Translations under genes and position numbers: made by a program
Notes under the pieces: generated by a model
The model's database searches: none
Seen by the model: the letters and a program-made list of their open reading frames with translations, nothing else
What the model was told of the DNA's origin: nothing
Shown: one piece after another, positions 32,321 through 44,400 of the stretch
Layout of the letters: each line of letters starts with the position of its first letter
Position numbering within the stretch: the first letter of the stretch is position 1
Origin: Amylostereum areolatum
Taxonomy: Eukaryota > Basidiomycota > Agaricomycetes > Russulales > Stereaceae
Direction: 5' to 3'
Length of the DNA stretch: 64,000 nucleotides
Assembly: GCA_012932865.1 (NCBI GenBank)
Contig: SAXG01000004.1
Location: forward strand, 930,001 to 994,000

Positions 32321-35300
32321 TCCCAATTAACATTGTATGAATGTTGGGGTCAATATATTGGAGAATGCACAAACTGCCACGCCCGTCCTGTCCGTTGACT
32401 CAATGGATGAGCGTCATGAAGCGGGAAAGTCACGACAATGGTTCTTTACTGACACATGCAATAGCGACAATCGGCAGGTTCTGTATCATGCTCGTGGGAT
32501 ATGGTACGTTCTCGTCCGTCTTCATTATCTCGGGCCGGGTTGCTTCATCCACCAGAGCAGATTGCTCGCCGAACTTTGCACGCTGGTGCCCTGCTGCGTT
32601 CTGTTCTGGTTGCAAACTTCTGGCTCCCAATTCGCGAAGCGTAAACGCGTAAACCCTGAAGGAAGCCAGCTGTTGTTCCGTCGCTCGTTCAGACCTCGTG
32701 CAACGCCTAGGTATTACGCCTTCGAATCGACGCCACTGATCATATGAAGAGCACGGAGAGCCACTAGCGCCATTGCCATGAGTTCAAGCCTCTTGTAGGA
32801 ACGCTCTCACGATGATCGAACATGCGTTGAAACTCTTGGGTCTCTTACGACGTTGACATGTGAGAGCAATGCGAGAGAGGCACCTCAGGTAGAGTTCACC
32901 TCCGATCTCGCAACTTCTCACTTGTGAACTCCCAGCAGACCCAATTTTCAAAGCCACCCCTTTCTATTTGGTTACCCCACGCCTGCAAGCCTGGAACTCC
33001 TATCTGTAAGCTGTCGTTATATCGACAATGATTCACATGGCACATGGCATTGCGGGCATGTAGCCTGGTTCCTCAACATATCGTAGTCGACCTTCGCGGG
33101 TCTTCGCTACTTACTATGTTTTTCAAATGGTATATATAGGCCCGCCCAAACACATAGTCTGCCCTGTACGCAGGGTTGTCCATGCGTTTGCGCGTCGAGG
33201 CCCTTCAAATTGGTGGCGAAGCCTCTCCTCTTTCCCCAGGAGGGCGTGCTACTGCGCCTTGCTGAGTAGCACACTCCGGAACGTTAGTCTTCTGCACCAT
33301 GCTGTTGTCCTTCCGATGAGTCTCTCACATTCAGGTTTCACATGATTACAGGGATTCGTCGCATGAGATCCGTTGAGAAAAGTCTGGGTGCGCCGGGACC
33401 CCCAAGCCTCGAGCTTCAAGCTCCAAGCTTCAAGCTTCAAGCTTCAAGTGTCGGCGTCACCCTCGGGACCGACGCGTCGAGATCGAGTGCGGTATTTTTC
33501 CTGTACTACTTGCCGAGGTAGGCAATGCGCGACCTACCCGTGGATCATGTGTTACTAGCTCGGATTCCCCGCGCAGTTGCCTTTCCGCGCGCAAGTTCTA
33601 AAAATTCCATGTAGTGATAGGTGGGGAGTGCTTGTATATGATCCACGCAGAAGAAACCCTGACGACATACTCCTCCGGGATCCTTATTTTCCCAGCGCCT
33701 ATAAACCTCGCTCCGGAGGCTCGCAAAGAATGAGCGACAGTCGGATCCACTTGTCGGTCGGTTTATCAGTTGAAGATCTCACGCCCTCTCGGAGTGTACG
33801 CCCGCATCAAACATGGATGACACTTATCGGTGCGTTTCTTCCCATGCGGAGTTGTTGGCTGTGGCTAACTTGCTACGCCCGACGCAACTCGACGCTAGAC
33901 GGAGGCGCTGTCCAGCCCGATCTGAGACGCATTAAACCCGTGCATATTTCGAAAGTCAGGCGTGGGATCCGATGTGCGATACGATACGAACGTCGCGATC
34001 GTTGGGTGGATATATGCGTGTATCTGACCATCTGAGACACATTATCCTACCTCGTACTCTTTCATGTCATAGAGTTCCACGCGCTCGAGAGACGGGTTGC
34101 CAAGTCGAGCGTATGGCGTTCTTAAATTTCTCGGTCAGAAAGGTGTTTGTGAGAGAAAATGTCGAGGGAAGGAAGTTGGCCGGGAGTCAAAGCATTCGAG
34201 GGGCCAACGTGGCGGAACGTATGTAACTTAGTTCCCTCGGCGTGGAGAGATGGCATTGCTATGATGCGAATAGAACTACACTTTCACGGCGCGCGCTTGC
34301 GGTGTGGGGTGTATACTAGACAGGATACGGTAATTAGAACAAGGACAAGGACAGGACGAGCGCCTTGGCCTGTAATTGAAAACGTTGCGCCGTGGAAAGT
34401 GAGCGTGACGGTGCAGGGAAGGTGGCGGAAATCTTCTTGGAAGGGCTCGAGGCGGCGGCGGTGGGAGAAGATGTGGATGGATGGGGCACAAGGCTTCTTG
34501 CGGTCAACAGCTGTCGCGCCTCGAGGAAGCTCCGCGAAGGCAGCGTCCGCCCATTCTGGATTTGACAAATCGGCCTCGAGGGGGGGAAAGGGCGAGCATG
34601 GGAAACCCAAGCCGACGCGCATTATCACGCGTAATCATCGGGGGTGTGGCGAAGGGTCGGGGGAATATCGAGGGAATCAGATGTATGCTCTCGGCTGCCG
34701 CCTGGCTCGGTGAGCGCGGATGTGAGAGCGGTGGCCAAGACGCGATGGGAGGGACTTTCTCGTCAAGCTCGAATCAATGGCGACTGCAGCTCGCGAAAGC
34801 CATTGTCTTCGGCGAAATGTCCTCTTACGTGTGAGCCAGGTGTGAACACACCCAGATGACGGCCCATCGATACGTCGATGGGGTGAATACGTATTCTAGT
34901 GCGTGTAGGTCAGACGTCGGCAAACTCGCCTGAGAAAGCAGAGGAGGAAAAAAACGTGCCAGTGACGGCGGCGACGATCGCCGAGGACGGAACTGTACTG
35001 GCACGAGTTTGCATCCTCCCACATGGCGAATGCGAGGCGTGCATCGAAGCGAGCTATTAGGGCGGGACCGTCGACGGCTTGAAGTTGATGTAAGAAGTCG
35101 AAGCCCGCCGGCATTACTCACTGCGAAATGGAGGCTGCCTCAGACGCAAATTCGACGGAAGAAAAAGAGCAAACGGCTCTCACGGACTGAGACAACATCA
35201 GATGGATAGGAACGATTCGCTCGCGGGCGAGGGGGTTTGACAACGCGCTGGCCACGAGCACGCCGCCGATCGGTCGAGGGGGCAGCCACATCGCGTAAAC

Positions 35301-35705
35301 GCACGGCGAGCTCGCCACGCGGGCGAGACACAGAGTCAGACGGTGTCTATGGAAAGGATTCGCCGCGAGGCGCCAGCGTGTCTGCCCCGGCCCTCGCTCG
35401 GGTTCACCATCTGGCAGCAAGGTCCGTGGGCCAAGAGCGGGAGGGGCGGGTAAACGATTGAATGATGGACGCGCAAGGGAGTTCAACGGAAATGCGACGC
35501 GACATGTAGGCGCGGCGGCGCGCTCATCGTCAGAGACGTCCAGCGTCAAGCTGCTCGCCGTCCGAGCCGCGAATGGGCGGCTGGCGGGATACCCAAAGAG
35601 GAAAGAAACGGCGTTTGATTAGTCAGCAGCTGTCCTGAGACAGCTCGAGGCGTCGCCGCACCGCAACGCAAACCGCTTCTCTCACCGACGAACAACAAGC
35701 TCGAG
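32321..35705. other. Intergenic stretch, weak coding traces only
   Basis: About 3.4 kb. A minus-strand frame at 32430-32720 (containing LGARSLQPEQNAAGHQRAKF) has coding-like composition but no ATG or family. Minus-strand frames at 34284-34628 (LSNPEWADAAFAELPRGATA) and 34896-35114 (MPAGFDFLHQLQAVDGPALI) are similar. None can be assembled into a gene. A 7-bp tandem repeat lies at 33413-33448. Confidence 0.45.
33413..33448. repeat. Short (TTCAAGC)n tandem repeat
   Basis: Four to five copies of TTCAAGC/AAGCTTC in a row with one variant unit. A shorter version of the same word occurs on the other strand near 24565-24580. Confidence 0.8.
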
Positions 35706-38657
35706 ATGCCCATCAAGCACTTGGACAGTGCGTGCGCCCTTCGTTTCGGCGTCGACGACTCGCTCGCTGCATTTTGCTGACCGTGTTGGTTCGCTAGACT
35801 ACCTCTCCGACAGGAAGCATCTTCAAACGCTTCCGCTCAGCGTGCTCTCCGACTCGCGCCTGGGCATCGACGCCGCTTTCTACCTCCAAGGCCTCTTCGA
35901 CCACCCGGATACGCGCGAGCCCTTCATCTCCGCTACCGGAGGTCTTCCCCTCGCGCTCACCACCCGCATCGAAAACGATTTGCGCACGCTCGAGAAATTG
36001 CGCATCAAACCCGTGTTCGTCTTCCCTGGCCTCACCCCCAACCGGCGCGGGACGACCCCAGCAACACAACGTCGAGCAGAACGAAGCATGCCGCGACCGC
36101 GGTCTTGCCTGGAACAAGTACGAGTCGGGCCAAGAGGAGGCCGCAACCAAATTGTTCGAGGGTCGTTCAGGGCTCGTGCACTGGGATTTTTGGCGCCCTA
36201 TCCTGCGCATGTTTAGGAACCGCAATGTCGAGTTTCTGGTCGCGCCTTATGTTTCCTGGGCCCAAGTGCGTTTCCAGCGACCCTGTCTTACGACGGTCCT
36301 ACACGTTTGTCAAGATTCTTACTTCTTTTTTTTTCAAGCTTATCTACCTGCAACGTCACCCGAAGGCCTACATCCACGCGATCTACGGGCCCACCGACAC
36401 TCTCCTTTATCCGAACGTCGACAAACTGATCACCGCCGTCGACCTGCAAGCGTCCCAGCCGACGTTCACTTTCATCTCCAAAAAATCGATCCTGCAAGAC
36501 CTCGGGGTGAGCGAAGACCAGTTCCTCGACATTGGCATCCTCCTCGGCTCCGACCATTCCCAACCCTTCCCGCCTACGATGCACGACCAAGCCCTGAAGG
36601 CGACGGTCGATATGGTCAAATACTACAAATCCGGCCACCAAGCCGTTGGCGCGTTCGCCGACCAGCACGCGTTGAAAGTTTCTCAGTACCCGGACCTGTA
36701 CGCGCGCACGCGTGCCATGGTCAAGTACTCCTTGATTCTCTCCGCCGAAGGCACCGTCCAGCCGCTTCCTCTCGCGACCCCTGCTTCACCACCCAGCTCT
36801 GGTGGAAGCGTCCACCACCCTACCGCGGCGGACATCCCGTCCGACCTCCACGAGATCTTCACCCACCGGTTGCCGGACGAGATTTACTTCTACCTTTCGC
36901 GCGGTCTCCTCGCTCCTGCTCCCCTCGTCTGGTTGACCAGCGGTCAGATCCTGGAGCCGCCCCCGCTCGACAACGGCGAGACGAACGAGTACCGTCGGTT
37001 CGTGAAGGAAGTGATCACGGAAGGGCAAACGGGACCACGCGCGACGGCGCTCGCGCTCATCAGCAGCGCGACGAACCACTTCTGGTCGATCCGGAAGGTG
37101 ACCGGATACTTCTGGTTCGAGCACATGCCTCAAAACCAGGCCAGGCTGGTCCAGCACAGTTCTTCGCATACGATTCAGCTGGTCGAGCGGGCGGCGAGCT
37201 GGCACGTTCCCTACGCGGTCGTGGAGGAGGAGTTGAGGCGGCAAAACGTAGGCGTTGTTTCCCTTTCATGCCGCGAGAGTTTGTGGCTAACTGGATCGAG
37301 CAGTCGGCGACGATCGATTTCGCGCTCTGCCTGGGGGCGACGGCGACGGAGAAGCAGGCGGCCCGCACAAGGATGAAGAGCGGCGCGAAGCTGATTCCGC
37401 TCGAGAAGAAGGACGAAGTGGTGGCGAACGTCATCTGGCGGTTCTTGGAGTTGCGTGGGTACGTCCGATTCTCCCTTCTGGCGCGTGTTCTCTGGCGTAG
37501 GAAGAGGGCGTCTGTGGCGTGAGCCGTCCGATCGATACGCGCGCGAGCCCCCGCACTTGGTCCCTCCTGCGCCGCTCTGCTGACGGTTATCGGGACGTTC
37601 TTTTCTCATGGGATCGGTCGGTTGCAGGTTCCTGCTGAAGACACACGACCATTCGCCTCTGGCGCGTGCGATGCATGCCGCTGTTCGGTCGGCGCGGCTG
37701 AACGACAAGTTCCAAGAGCCACTCTACCTCTTTTTGGAGCTCGTCCGGGCAGGCGTGATGCACGGTCACTTGTGGTCCCAGCGGGCTTTCAGCGGTGGCC
37801 CCAGTTTTGGAACGGGTGCGTGTCTCCTTTCGTCTTGGTCGCGGTCGTGGGTCGTGGGGTTGGTGGACTATGCGCCTCGTTGGGTGTTTTTTTTTTCAAT
37901 GGCATTTTCTTCCTTCTCACGGTGAAGACGGGGAGCTGATGGTGGGCGATACGCTTTCAGACGAGGAGAAGTCGTGCATGCTGCTGGTCATGCGCACGCT
38001 GAGCATCGTTCCATTGAACTTTAAGGTGCGTGGTGGGAAAATCTGATACGGGCTGAACGCTGAGGGAGGGATTGGGTTGTGGTGGTATTTTTAGCCGGTG
38101 TCTTGGTCGGCGCCGCTGTCGAGGGAGCTGCTGGTGTTCAACTCGTTCGTGCGGTCGCTGTCGCGGGCGCTGCGAACGCTGGCGGAGGTGACGACGCTGA
38201 ACATGCTGTTGCGGGCGGACGCGGACCGGAAGCGGGAAGACTTGCTGGACATCGGGCTGTCGCTGCCGTTCCAGACGGAGGTGAACACGGGCTTCGGGGT
38301 GCTGGCGAAGGTGTACCTGGACGCGTTGACGCATTTGAACGGACAGCAGCGGGTGCGGGACGCGCGGGCGGAGGGGGTGGCGGAGGCGAAGCGGATGGCG
38401 CTCGAGATCTGCGAGGAGACGTTCCCTGGGGTGAAGGACCCGAAGCGGGAGGTCGAGCGCGGGTTTCGGTTCTGGGACGTGGTGAGTTTTTTGACTTTTA
38501 CGGGTGGCCTGGCGCGCAGGAGCTGACGGAGGATGGACTGCAGGCTCTGACGGCGGCGCGGCAAATGCACTCTGAAGGGTCGATACCGCCGGAGCTGATT
38601 GATCAGTTTGAGGCAGCGGAGGCGTGGTTGGGACCGATGAGGCCGACTACGACGTGA
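35706..38657 (+). CDS. MKT1: Post-transcriptional regulator MKT1 (XPG/PIN-like fold)
   Basis: Mkt1 has an XPG-type nuclease-like fold and acts with Pbp1 on mRNA stability and translation. After MPIKHLD and an intron come YLSDRKHLQTLPLS, LGIDAAFYLQGLFD, KLRIKPVFVFPGL, then LAWNKYESGQEEAATKLFEG, FRNRNVEFLVAPYVSWAQ, HAIYGPTDTLLYPNVDKLIT and FLDIGILLGSDH. The C-terminal region holds ELLVFNSFVRSLSRALRTLA and SLPFQTEVNTGFGVLAKVYL, and ends FEAAEAWLGPMRPTTT. At least six introns are present (for example after SWAQ, donor GTGCGT). The frame changes by one base between PGLTPNRR and QQHNVEQNEACRDR, near GGG (36049-36051) or CCCC (36056-36059). A 49-nt intron (donor GTGTTC, acceptor CCCCAG) could bridge it but would delete conserved VFVFPGL. 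Confidence 0.85.
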
Positions 38658-39097
38658 ATGGGGATGCAGGGGGAGTGGTGGAGTAGTAGTAGCACAGGAG
38701 ATGTATGGGACGGAATGAGATGAAGGAGATTGAGCAGAGAGCCGAGGGAGAGGGCACGAAGAAGCGAGGTGGGAGCGGGGGGGGCCCAACGGTTGGGCCG
38801 GGAAGGAGAGGGGCCGTGGGAACGGGTGAACGGCCGGGGGCCGGGAAATCAAGAGAAAAGGGAAATGACCGAAAGGGGGAAAATGGAAATCGGGGAAGAT
38901 CTTGGCTTGGGGGCAGACCGAAGGGTCGGTCCGAAGGGCTTAGCCCCGATTGGGACCGCCCGATTGGATTCGGTCGTTCGGTTTTCTTCTTCGCTCATCC
39001 CGAGTTCTTTATATCTCGCTCTGCCCCCTCGCCCTCTCATGCCACGCCCACTCCCGCTTTCGCTTTCGCCTTCGCCTTCGCCTTCGCCTTCGACAAC
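38658..39097. other. Intergenic stretch before the zinc-finger gene
   Basis: The first half is purine-rich on the plus strand (GGGAAAT, GAGAAAAGGG), the second half abruptly pyrimidine-rich, with a run of TTCGCC hexamers at 39056-39090 just before the start codon. It holds the MKT1 3' flank and the promoter of the next gene. Confidence 0.6.
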
Positions 39098-39884
39098 ATG
39101 TACTCCTCCGTCCACGATCACTTCCTCCCCTTCCTCCCCCACTCCCCCCCAAAACTCCCCCAACCCTCCTCCCTCTACCTCCGTCAGCCCAACCTGCAGA
39201 TCATCCAGCTCGTCGAATGCTCCCCTCCCCCAAAAGAACACGCCCCCTCCTTCCCCTCCGACTCTGACTCTTATTCCTCTTCTTATGACGACGACGACGA
39301 CGACGAAGACGAGGTCATGGACGAAGACGAGGACGGGGACGAGGACGAGGACGAGGAGCCTTGTTCATCCTACTGCTCTTCCGACGACGCGGACCCCCAA
39401 CTGCCCATCGCCCCCTCTGCCCCCCTCGACGACACCTTTCGCCTCCGCATGCACCGCGTCCAGGCATGGCGTGACGCCATCCTCGATCGTTCTCGTCATC
39501 CCGGTACGCCCGCCCCGCCCTTTTCCTTCTCCACCGCCCTCTCTAACCCCTCTCCTCCCCTTCAGCCTCAGCCTCCACACCGTGCCCTCCCTCCACTCCC
39601 AATTCCCAAAAACGCAAAGCCGACGCGGACGCTTCTCATGTCAGTTCCTCTTGCAATTCCGATTAAGTGCGTCTTCCATGTTCACCGCTGACGTCAATGT
39701 GTCTACACCGCAGACGCTCTCGACACCGCGGAAGCACGCACGCTCGACGCACAGTCTCGGCGCCCTCTCCTGCCCCGCGTGTGACGCCGATTTCGCGTCT
39801 CCCCAGGGCCTCAGAATGCACGGACGCGCAGGCTCGAGCGAGAACGACGCGTGTAGGGTCGCGGTCGAGTACGGGTTCGAGTAA
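39098..39884 (+). CDS. Acidic protein with a C-terminal C2HC zinc finger
   Basis: Three exons (39098-39503, 39566-39639, 39714-39884) give about 216 residues. The N-terminus MYSSVHDHFLPFLPHSPPKL is followed by a Ser tract and a long Asp/Glu tract (about residues 65-90). Then DTFRLRMHRVQAWRDAILDR looks like a conserved helix and KRKADADASH a basic patch. The C-terminus has SCPACDADFASPQGLRMHGR followed by NDACRVAVEYGFE: two Cys, a His and a Cys in zinc-finger spacing (C2HC rather than C2H2). The donor GTCAGT after ASH and the acceptor ACCGCAG keep phase 0, whereas reading on would meet a TAA. The protein resembles small basidiomycete zinc-finger proteins that I know only as hypothetical; a nuclear DNA-binding role is a reasonable guess. 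Confidence 0.65.
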
Positions 39885-41450
39885 CGCCTCCCCACGCTCT
39901 CTCGGAGTCTCCCCCACCCTTCTCCCACTCCCTTCATCTCCGGCCCTTTCCCCTCATCGCCTCTGTCCCCCAACCCGCCGACTTCTAATCTTGTCTGCCA
40001 CATCTACCCTCGCCCCCTCCCATCCCGCTCTCACCGCACCCCCCCTCCCCTGTGCCCACGCTCTCACCTTTCCCCGTCCAACGATCGACCCTCGCCTTCT
40101 CGCCCACTCCCACCCTCCCGGCATCTTCGACCTGCGATCTCACCTCATCCCGCGACCGCCGACCTATCCAGTTTCCGAACACAGATTCAACTGGGGCGAT
40201 TCGCGCGCGCTTACGGCCTGCCCTCCTACCCCACACACACATCCCTCATTTTCCTTTCCGAACGAACCCTTGGGCGCTTCGAGCGCGTGAGGCTCCAGTC
40301 CCCGGTCACCGGTTCCTCGTTCCGAATCTCGGATGGGATCCGTCGAGGGTCTTCGGCGGGTGGTAAGGGGGGCGGAAGAGGATCAACCATATCCTGCGGG
40401 TGTGAAACGCCCGTCGTCGTCGTCGCTCACTCGACTCCCACCATCAAGCCACCTCCCCACCCACGCGCTCACGCGCTGCCTTCCTCGCGCGCGTGTGGCT
40501 TTGTTCCCTGAACACCGCACTCTCGCTCGCCCACCTGCTCGCTGTTGGGTTTGGGTGTTGGGGTGTTGGTGGGACTCCCATCGCGCGCGCTCTTCACACC
40601 CTGCCCCCGTCGATCTGATTTCCTCCTTTCCATTTTTTCTCCTGTCCTTGTACCCCCTCCCCCTTTCACACTACGCCTTTTCTTCTCGAGATCTACGCAT
40701 TTGTAAGCGCCCCCGCCCGCGCGTCCCTGTATCATACACATCGCATTCCCCCTCCCCCCCCCCTCACACACACATTCCCCTTCCCTTTTCCACGGATTTG
40801 AGTTTGCCTTTGCGCCTCTATCCCGCGCCTCCACCTGCTTCGGCTTCGCTTCTCCCTCAGCCCGTCACGTCGCATCCAACCCATATACGTCTCCGTCTCC
40901 GCAATGTTTTTTTTTACTTACACTTCGGCCGCGCATCAGGGGTTTTTTGGTCTTCTCTTCTCTCTGTCTCTCTCCTCACGCCCCCTCGTATGCGCGCGCA
41001 CGCCTATTCGTCCACCACATGCGTTTCGTTTCGTTTCGTTCCGCTCCGCTCCGAATGCCCTCCTCCTACATTACCTACTCTCTCGCCTCCTCACCCCCCT
41101 TAACTAAGTATGTACGTCTGGCGTCGCTACACCTGCTACTGTACAACATACACATGCCCCCCGCGCGCCTGCGCGCGCGGCGGGATAATCGCAGACACAT
41201 TTTGACGCTCTCGCGCGGCCTTCGTTTCGTTCTTCCCCTCCCACGGTGGGGAAGATTCGGAGCGATCTTGATCCCCGCGTGGTTGGGGTTTCTTTTCCCT
41301 TCGTTTCCCATCCCCGTTGCGCTGGGGGGATGGGTGGGAGGCAAAAGGAAGGCAGGAAGGCAGGACGTGCGTCTTGGGTCTGAGGGTGGGCGCGAAGGCT
41401 CTGGCCCGTCGCAACCCCTCCCATCCCCCTACCTAGCCTAGGGGTGGGTG
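39885..41450. other. Pyrimidine-rich intergenic stretch
   Basis: The plus strand is strongly C+T-rich from about 39.0 to 41.1 kb (long CCTCCC, CTCTCC and CACACA runs). The frames open here are low-complexity and show no family. It probably includes the 3'UTR of the zinc-finger gene; the rest is unexplained. Confidence 0.5.
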
Positions 41451-44400
41451 GGTGGAGGGTGGGGCTCTAGCCAAGTTCTAGCTTCGGTCTACCGTCTGAG
41501 AGATCGTGAAGGCCCTTCCCACACGGGGAGGGAGTACGTCGGATAGCGCAGGGCATTATCAGGGTATTCAGTACAGCCAGCCAGCCAGCGACATGCATAA
41601 CTCTAACTCAGCACAGTTGGACGGGGGACCGCAAGAACATTGTTCTACCTGGCATGTGCTGCACAAAGTGTGGCTGTCGCGGCCCTCGGAGCCCTCCTAC
41701 AATTGCATATCGGCGTGGGGTGGCCCACCCTCGATCAGCTGGCAGCTTGGATAGTTGACAATTTGACACGCTCATCGGACGCGCAGGTTGGGGGCTCGCG
41801 GTTGTTTGCTTTTTGAAGGGTGTGTTGCGCTGCCAGGCAACTCAGCCTAGCTTTGGTCGGCGCTTGGCGGACCCGTGGGTTTGGGAACGGCCATGGGGTC
41901 TCGAGCTCGTATCGCACATCGATGCCGACGACGACGGTACGGTGCGCAGGTGGCCATCATGGGGTTTGGCGGGACAGCTCGTGGGTGCACAGTTTTTCTT
42001 CTTGCACTACACGGTTTATTTATCGCGGTGGGTCAGATCAGGATGGCTTTTTGCGCTGTGCGTGGTTGGGAAGAGCCGTGCGAGCGAGCGACGCAGAGGA
42101 AGTGTTACTTCACGCAATAGAGTTATCGAGCACGGCGCTTGGTCGGGGTTGGGATTCCTGACATATATGCGCGCGCATTTTATTCTTGTTTTCTTTTCTG
42201 ACCTTCCTCCTGCCAAAGGCACGGACGTCCCCCACAGACCTTGCCTTGGGCGGCGCAGGAGCGATCGGGAACTGGTGCTAAGCTTTTGGAGGGTATATTG
42301 TGTGATATAGGTTGAGTTGAGTTGTCCAAGAACGAGCTCAGTGCGCCAATGCAATCTGCGCTCGGGCTTGGTAGGATCGCGCTGAGCGCTGAGCGGCGCT
42401 AGGTTACCGGCCGTGCATGCATGCGATGCATGTACGTTGCGTCAAGCTTATACAGAGACGCGCGCGCGGACGCAGCGACGACGTTCAATAATGTACAGTG
42501 CGTGCGGGTTTCGATTCCATTCATGCGTTGCCTGCCACCGGCCATTCAGCGCTGCGTTCGACGCACATAATACAAGCGGCACGACGCCCGCTTCGCTTCG
42601 CCTTCGAGTCCTCGATCGTACCGTCCCCCCCCCCCCCTCCCCCTGCCCTGCCCCCTGTCTGAGGCTCACTCTCCCCCTCGACGCTGTAAACCCACTGTCA
42701 CCGAGCGCTTTCCTTAGCGCGTGTCGACCCCTGCTCGGTCGTGCCGCATTTGGGCAAGACGTGGATTGGCAGGTTCGAGGGCCCACGGGTGACCACGGTT
42801 TGCGATGGAATGAATGGTCGAGGGGGGGACACGGTTCGTCCGTATGGGCCGATGATGAGCGGATGTTCCTCGGAGGCGGCGCGAGCGCTGCTGTGCCATT
42901 GCAGCGTCGTAGGGGTGAGCCGTGTGTACGAAGGGAAGGGGGAACCTGCATGTAACCTGCTACATTCTACTTGCCACCAGACAGTGGACCCGGGCTCGGT
43001 TGACGTCCAGTTCGAGTACGACCCGGATGCTGGCAGCTCCACCAACTTAGTACGTAGCGGTGCGCGTGCCCTCCCAATGGTCTCTGCACAAGATTCCCAC
43101 GAAGCTGGCATCTCTGCATGGACGAGACTGGGACATCTCGCCATCAAGATCCTGGCAGCGAAGCTTCCGGGCAAGTTCGGGCGACGGGCGTCGGGTCGGA
43201 TGAGGCATGATGCAGACGATGATGAGACGGGATCAACGCGCGCAATGTCCGCGAGAACGCGCGGTCGTACCCCCGAGCTCGCGCGTGCGGCGACGTCACT
43301 AGATCTGTCGCTGACGTTCCATGCCGGCGCGATACGCACTTGCGCACTCGTGCCACGCTCGACCCGTCTTCGCAAGCAAGTTACCTGCACCTGTCTGAAG
43401 CTGGCGTCCGTCGCATTGCGTTCCGTGCTTCGTGCACATGTCCGCTTTGCGTATCGAGCCAGGATGGCACGCGACCGAGGGGCGGGGCACGCTCGGGCAC
43501 GCACGTACGTTGTACGTACGAAGTGCGACCGAGGACGCCTTCGAACCAGACCTGCGCCAACCAACGCTCATCCGCACATTCGAACGCAAAACGTTGAACC
43601 GTCGCGCACCCGTGGACGCATCCCCGCGCACCCCCTCCTTCCTGCCGCGGCGCACACATGACGTGAAATCCGGCCTTGGGTGAAGCCCGTCCCATCCCAT
43701 CCCATCGATCGTAATCACGCTCGAAGCTGGCAGGGTGTCCCGGCCCCAGGATGGCAGGAAGGATCCATTGGACGTGCCAAAGAAGAAGGGAGGGTGACCC
43801 GAGGGAGGGAACTGAAGAGAAGAGAAGCTCCCTCTGTCCTCCGAGTTCACCTCCACCCCCATCAGGCGTCGTCGCTCGTGAGGGTGCTTAGGCCGTCCGC
43901 CGCCCTGGGGGCCGGGCGCGATGTTCAACGCGATAATCGTCCGTCATCGTGGCCCGCTGGACGTAATCGCGATACACGAGGTTGCTCGAAAGGGAGAAGA
44001 GGGCTTAGGGCGGGCGGGAAGGACAAGCACACGAGGCTCGAAGGGGCCACGTTGCCATCATCAGTCAAAGGCGGGAGGATGAGGCGGGAAGCGACGATGG
44101 GAACCGCGCTCTCACGCGCCGTAATGCGTGCAGAGTGACCCAGCGTTGGAGTCGCTGTGCAGCAATGACCGTTGATAATGTGCGCGTGTCGTGAGAGGGG
44201 GGTGTATGATTTTGAACGGAGGCATGACGATGGATCGAATGGATCGGCCATCTGTGGGCCTTTGTTGCCAGTACGGAAGTCGCGACTGAGTCGGAAAGGC
44301 ATCCCGCCGGACTTGAAGCGGAACCGACCCCAGCCCCTCTTGCGCAACAGAACAGGACGGGTGGGAACGCGACCTGCGTTTTCGGGAAGATGGCGCGGCG

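Noticed and set aside
32337..32747. 136-codon plus-strand frame after epsilon-COP
   Set aside because: Overlaps the 3' flank of the gene and resembles no family; composition is not coding-like.
33249..33558. Frames encoding repeated KLEAWSL / ASSFKLQ
   Set aside because: Produced by the AAGCTTC tandem repeat; not coding.
42760..42790. GGTTCGAGGG as a tRNA B-box
   Set aside because: No matching A-box or foldable cloverleaf was found upstream.
42741..43661. 306-codon plus-strand frame as a gene
   Set aside because: An equally long frame runs on the opposite strand over the same bases, and neither shows a domain or balanced composition.
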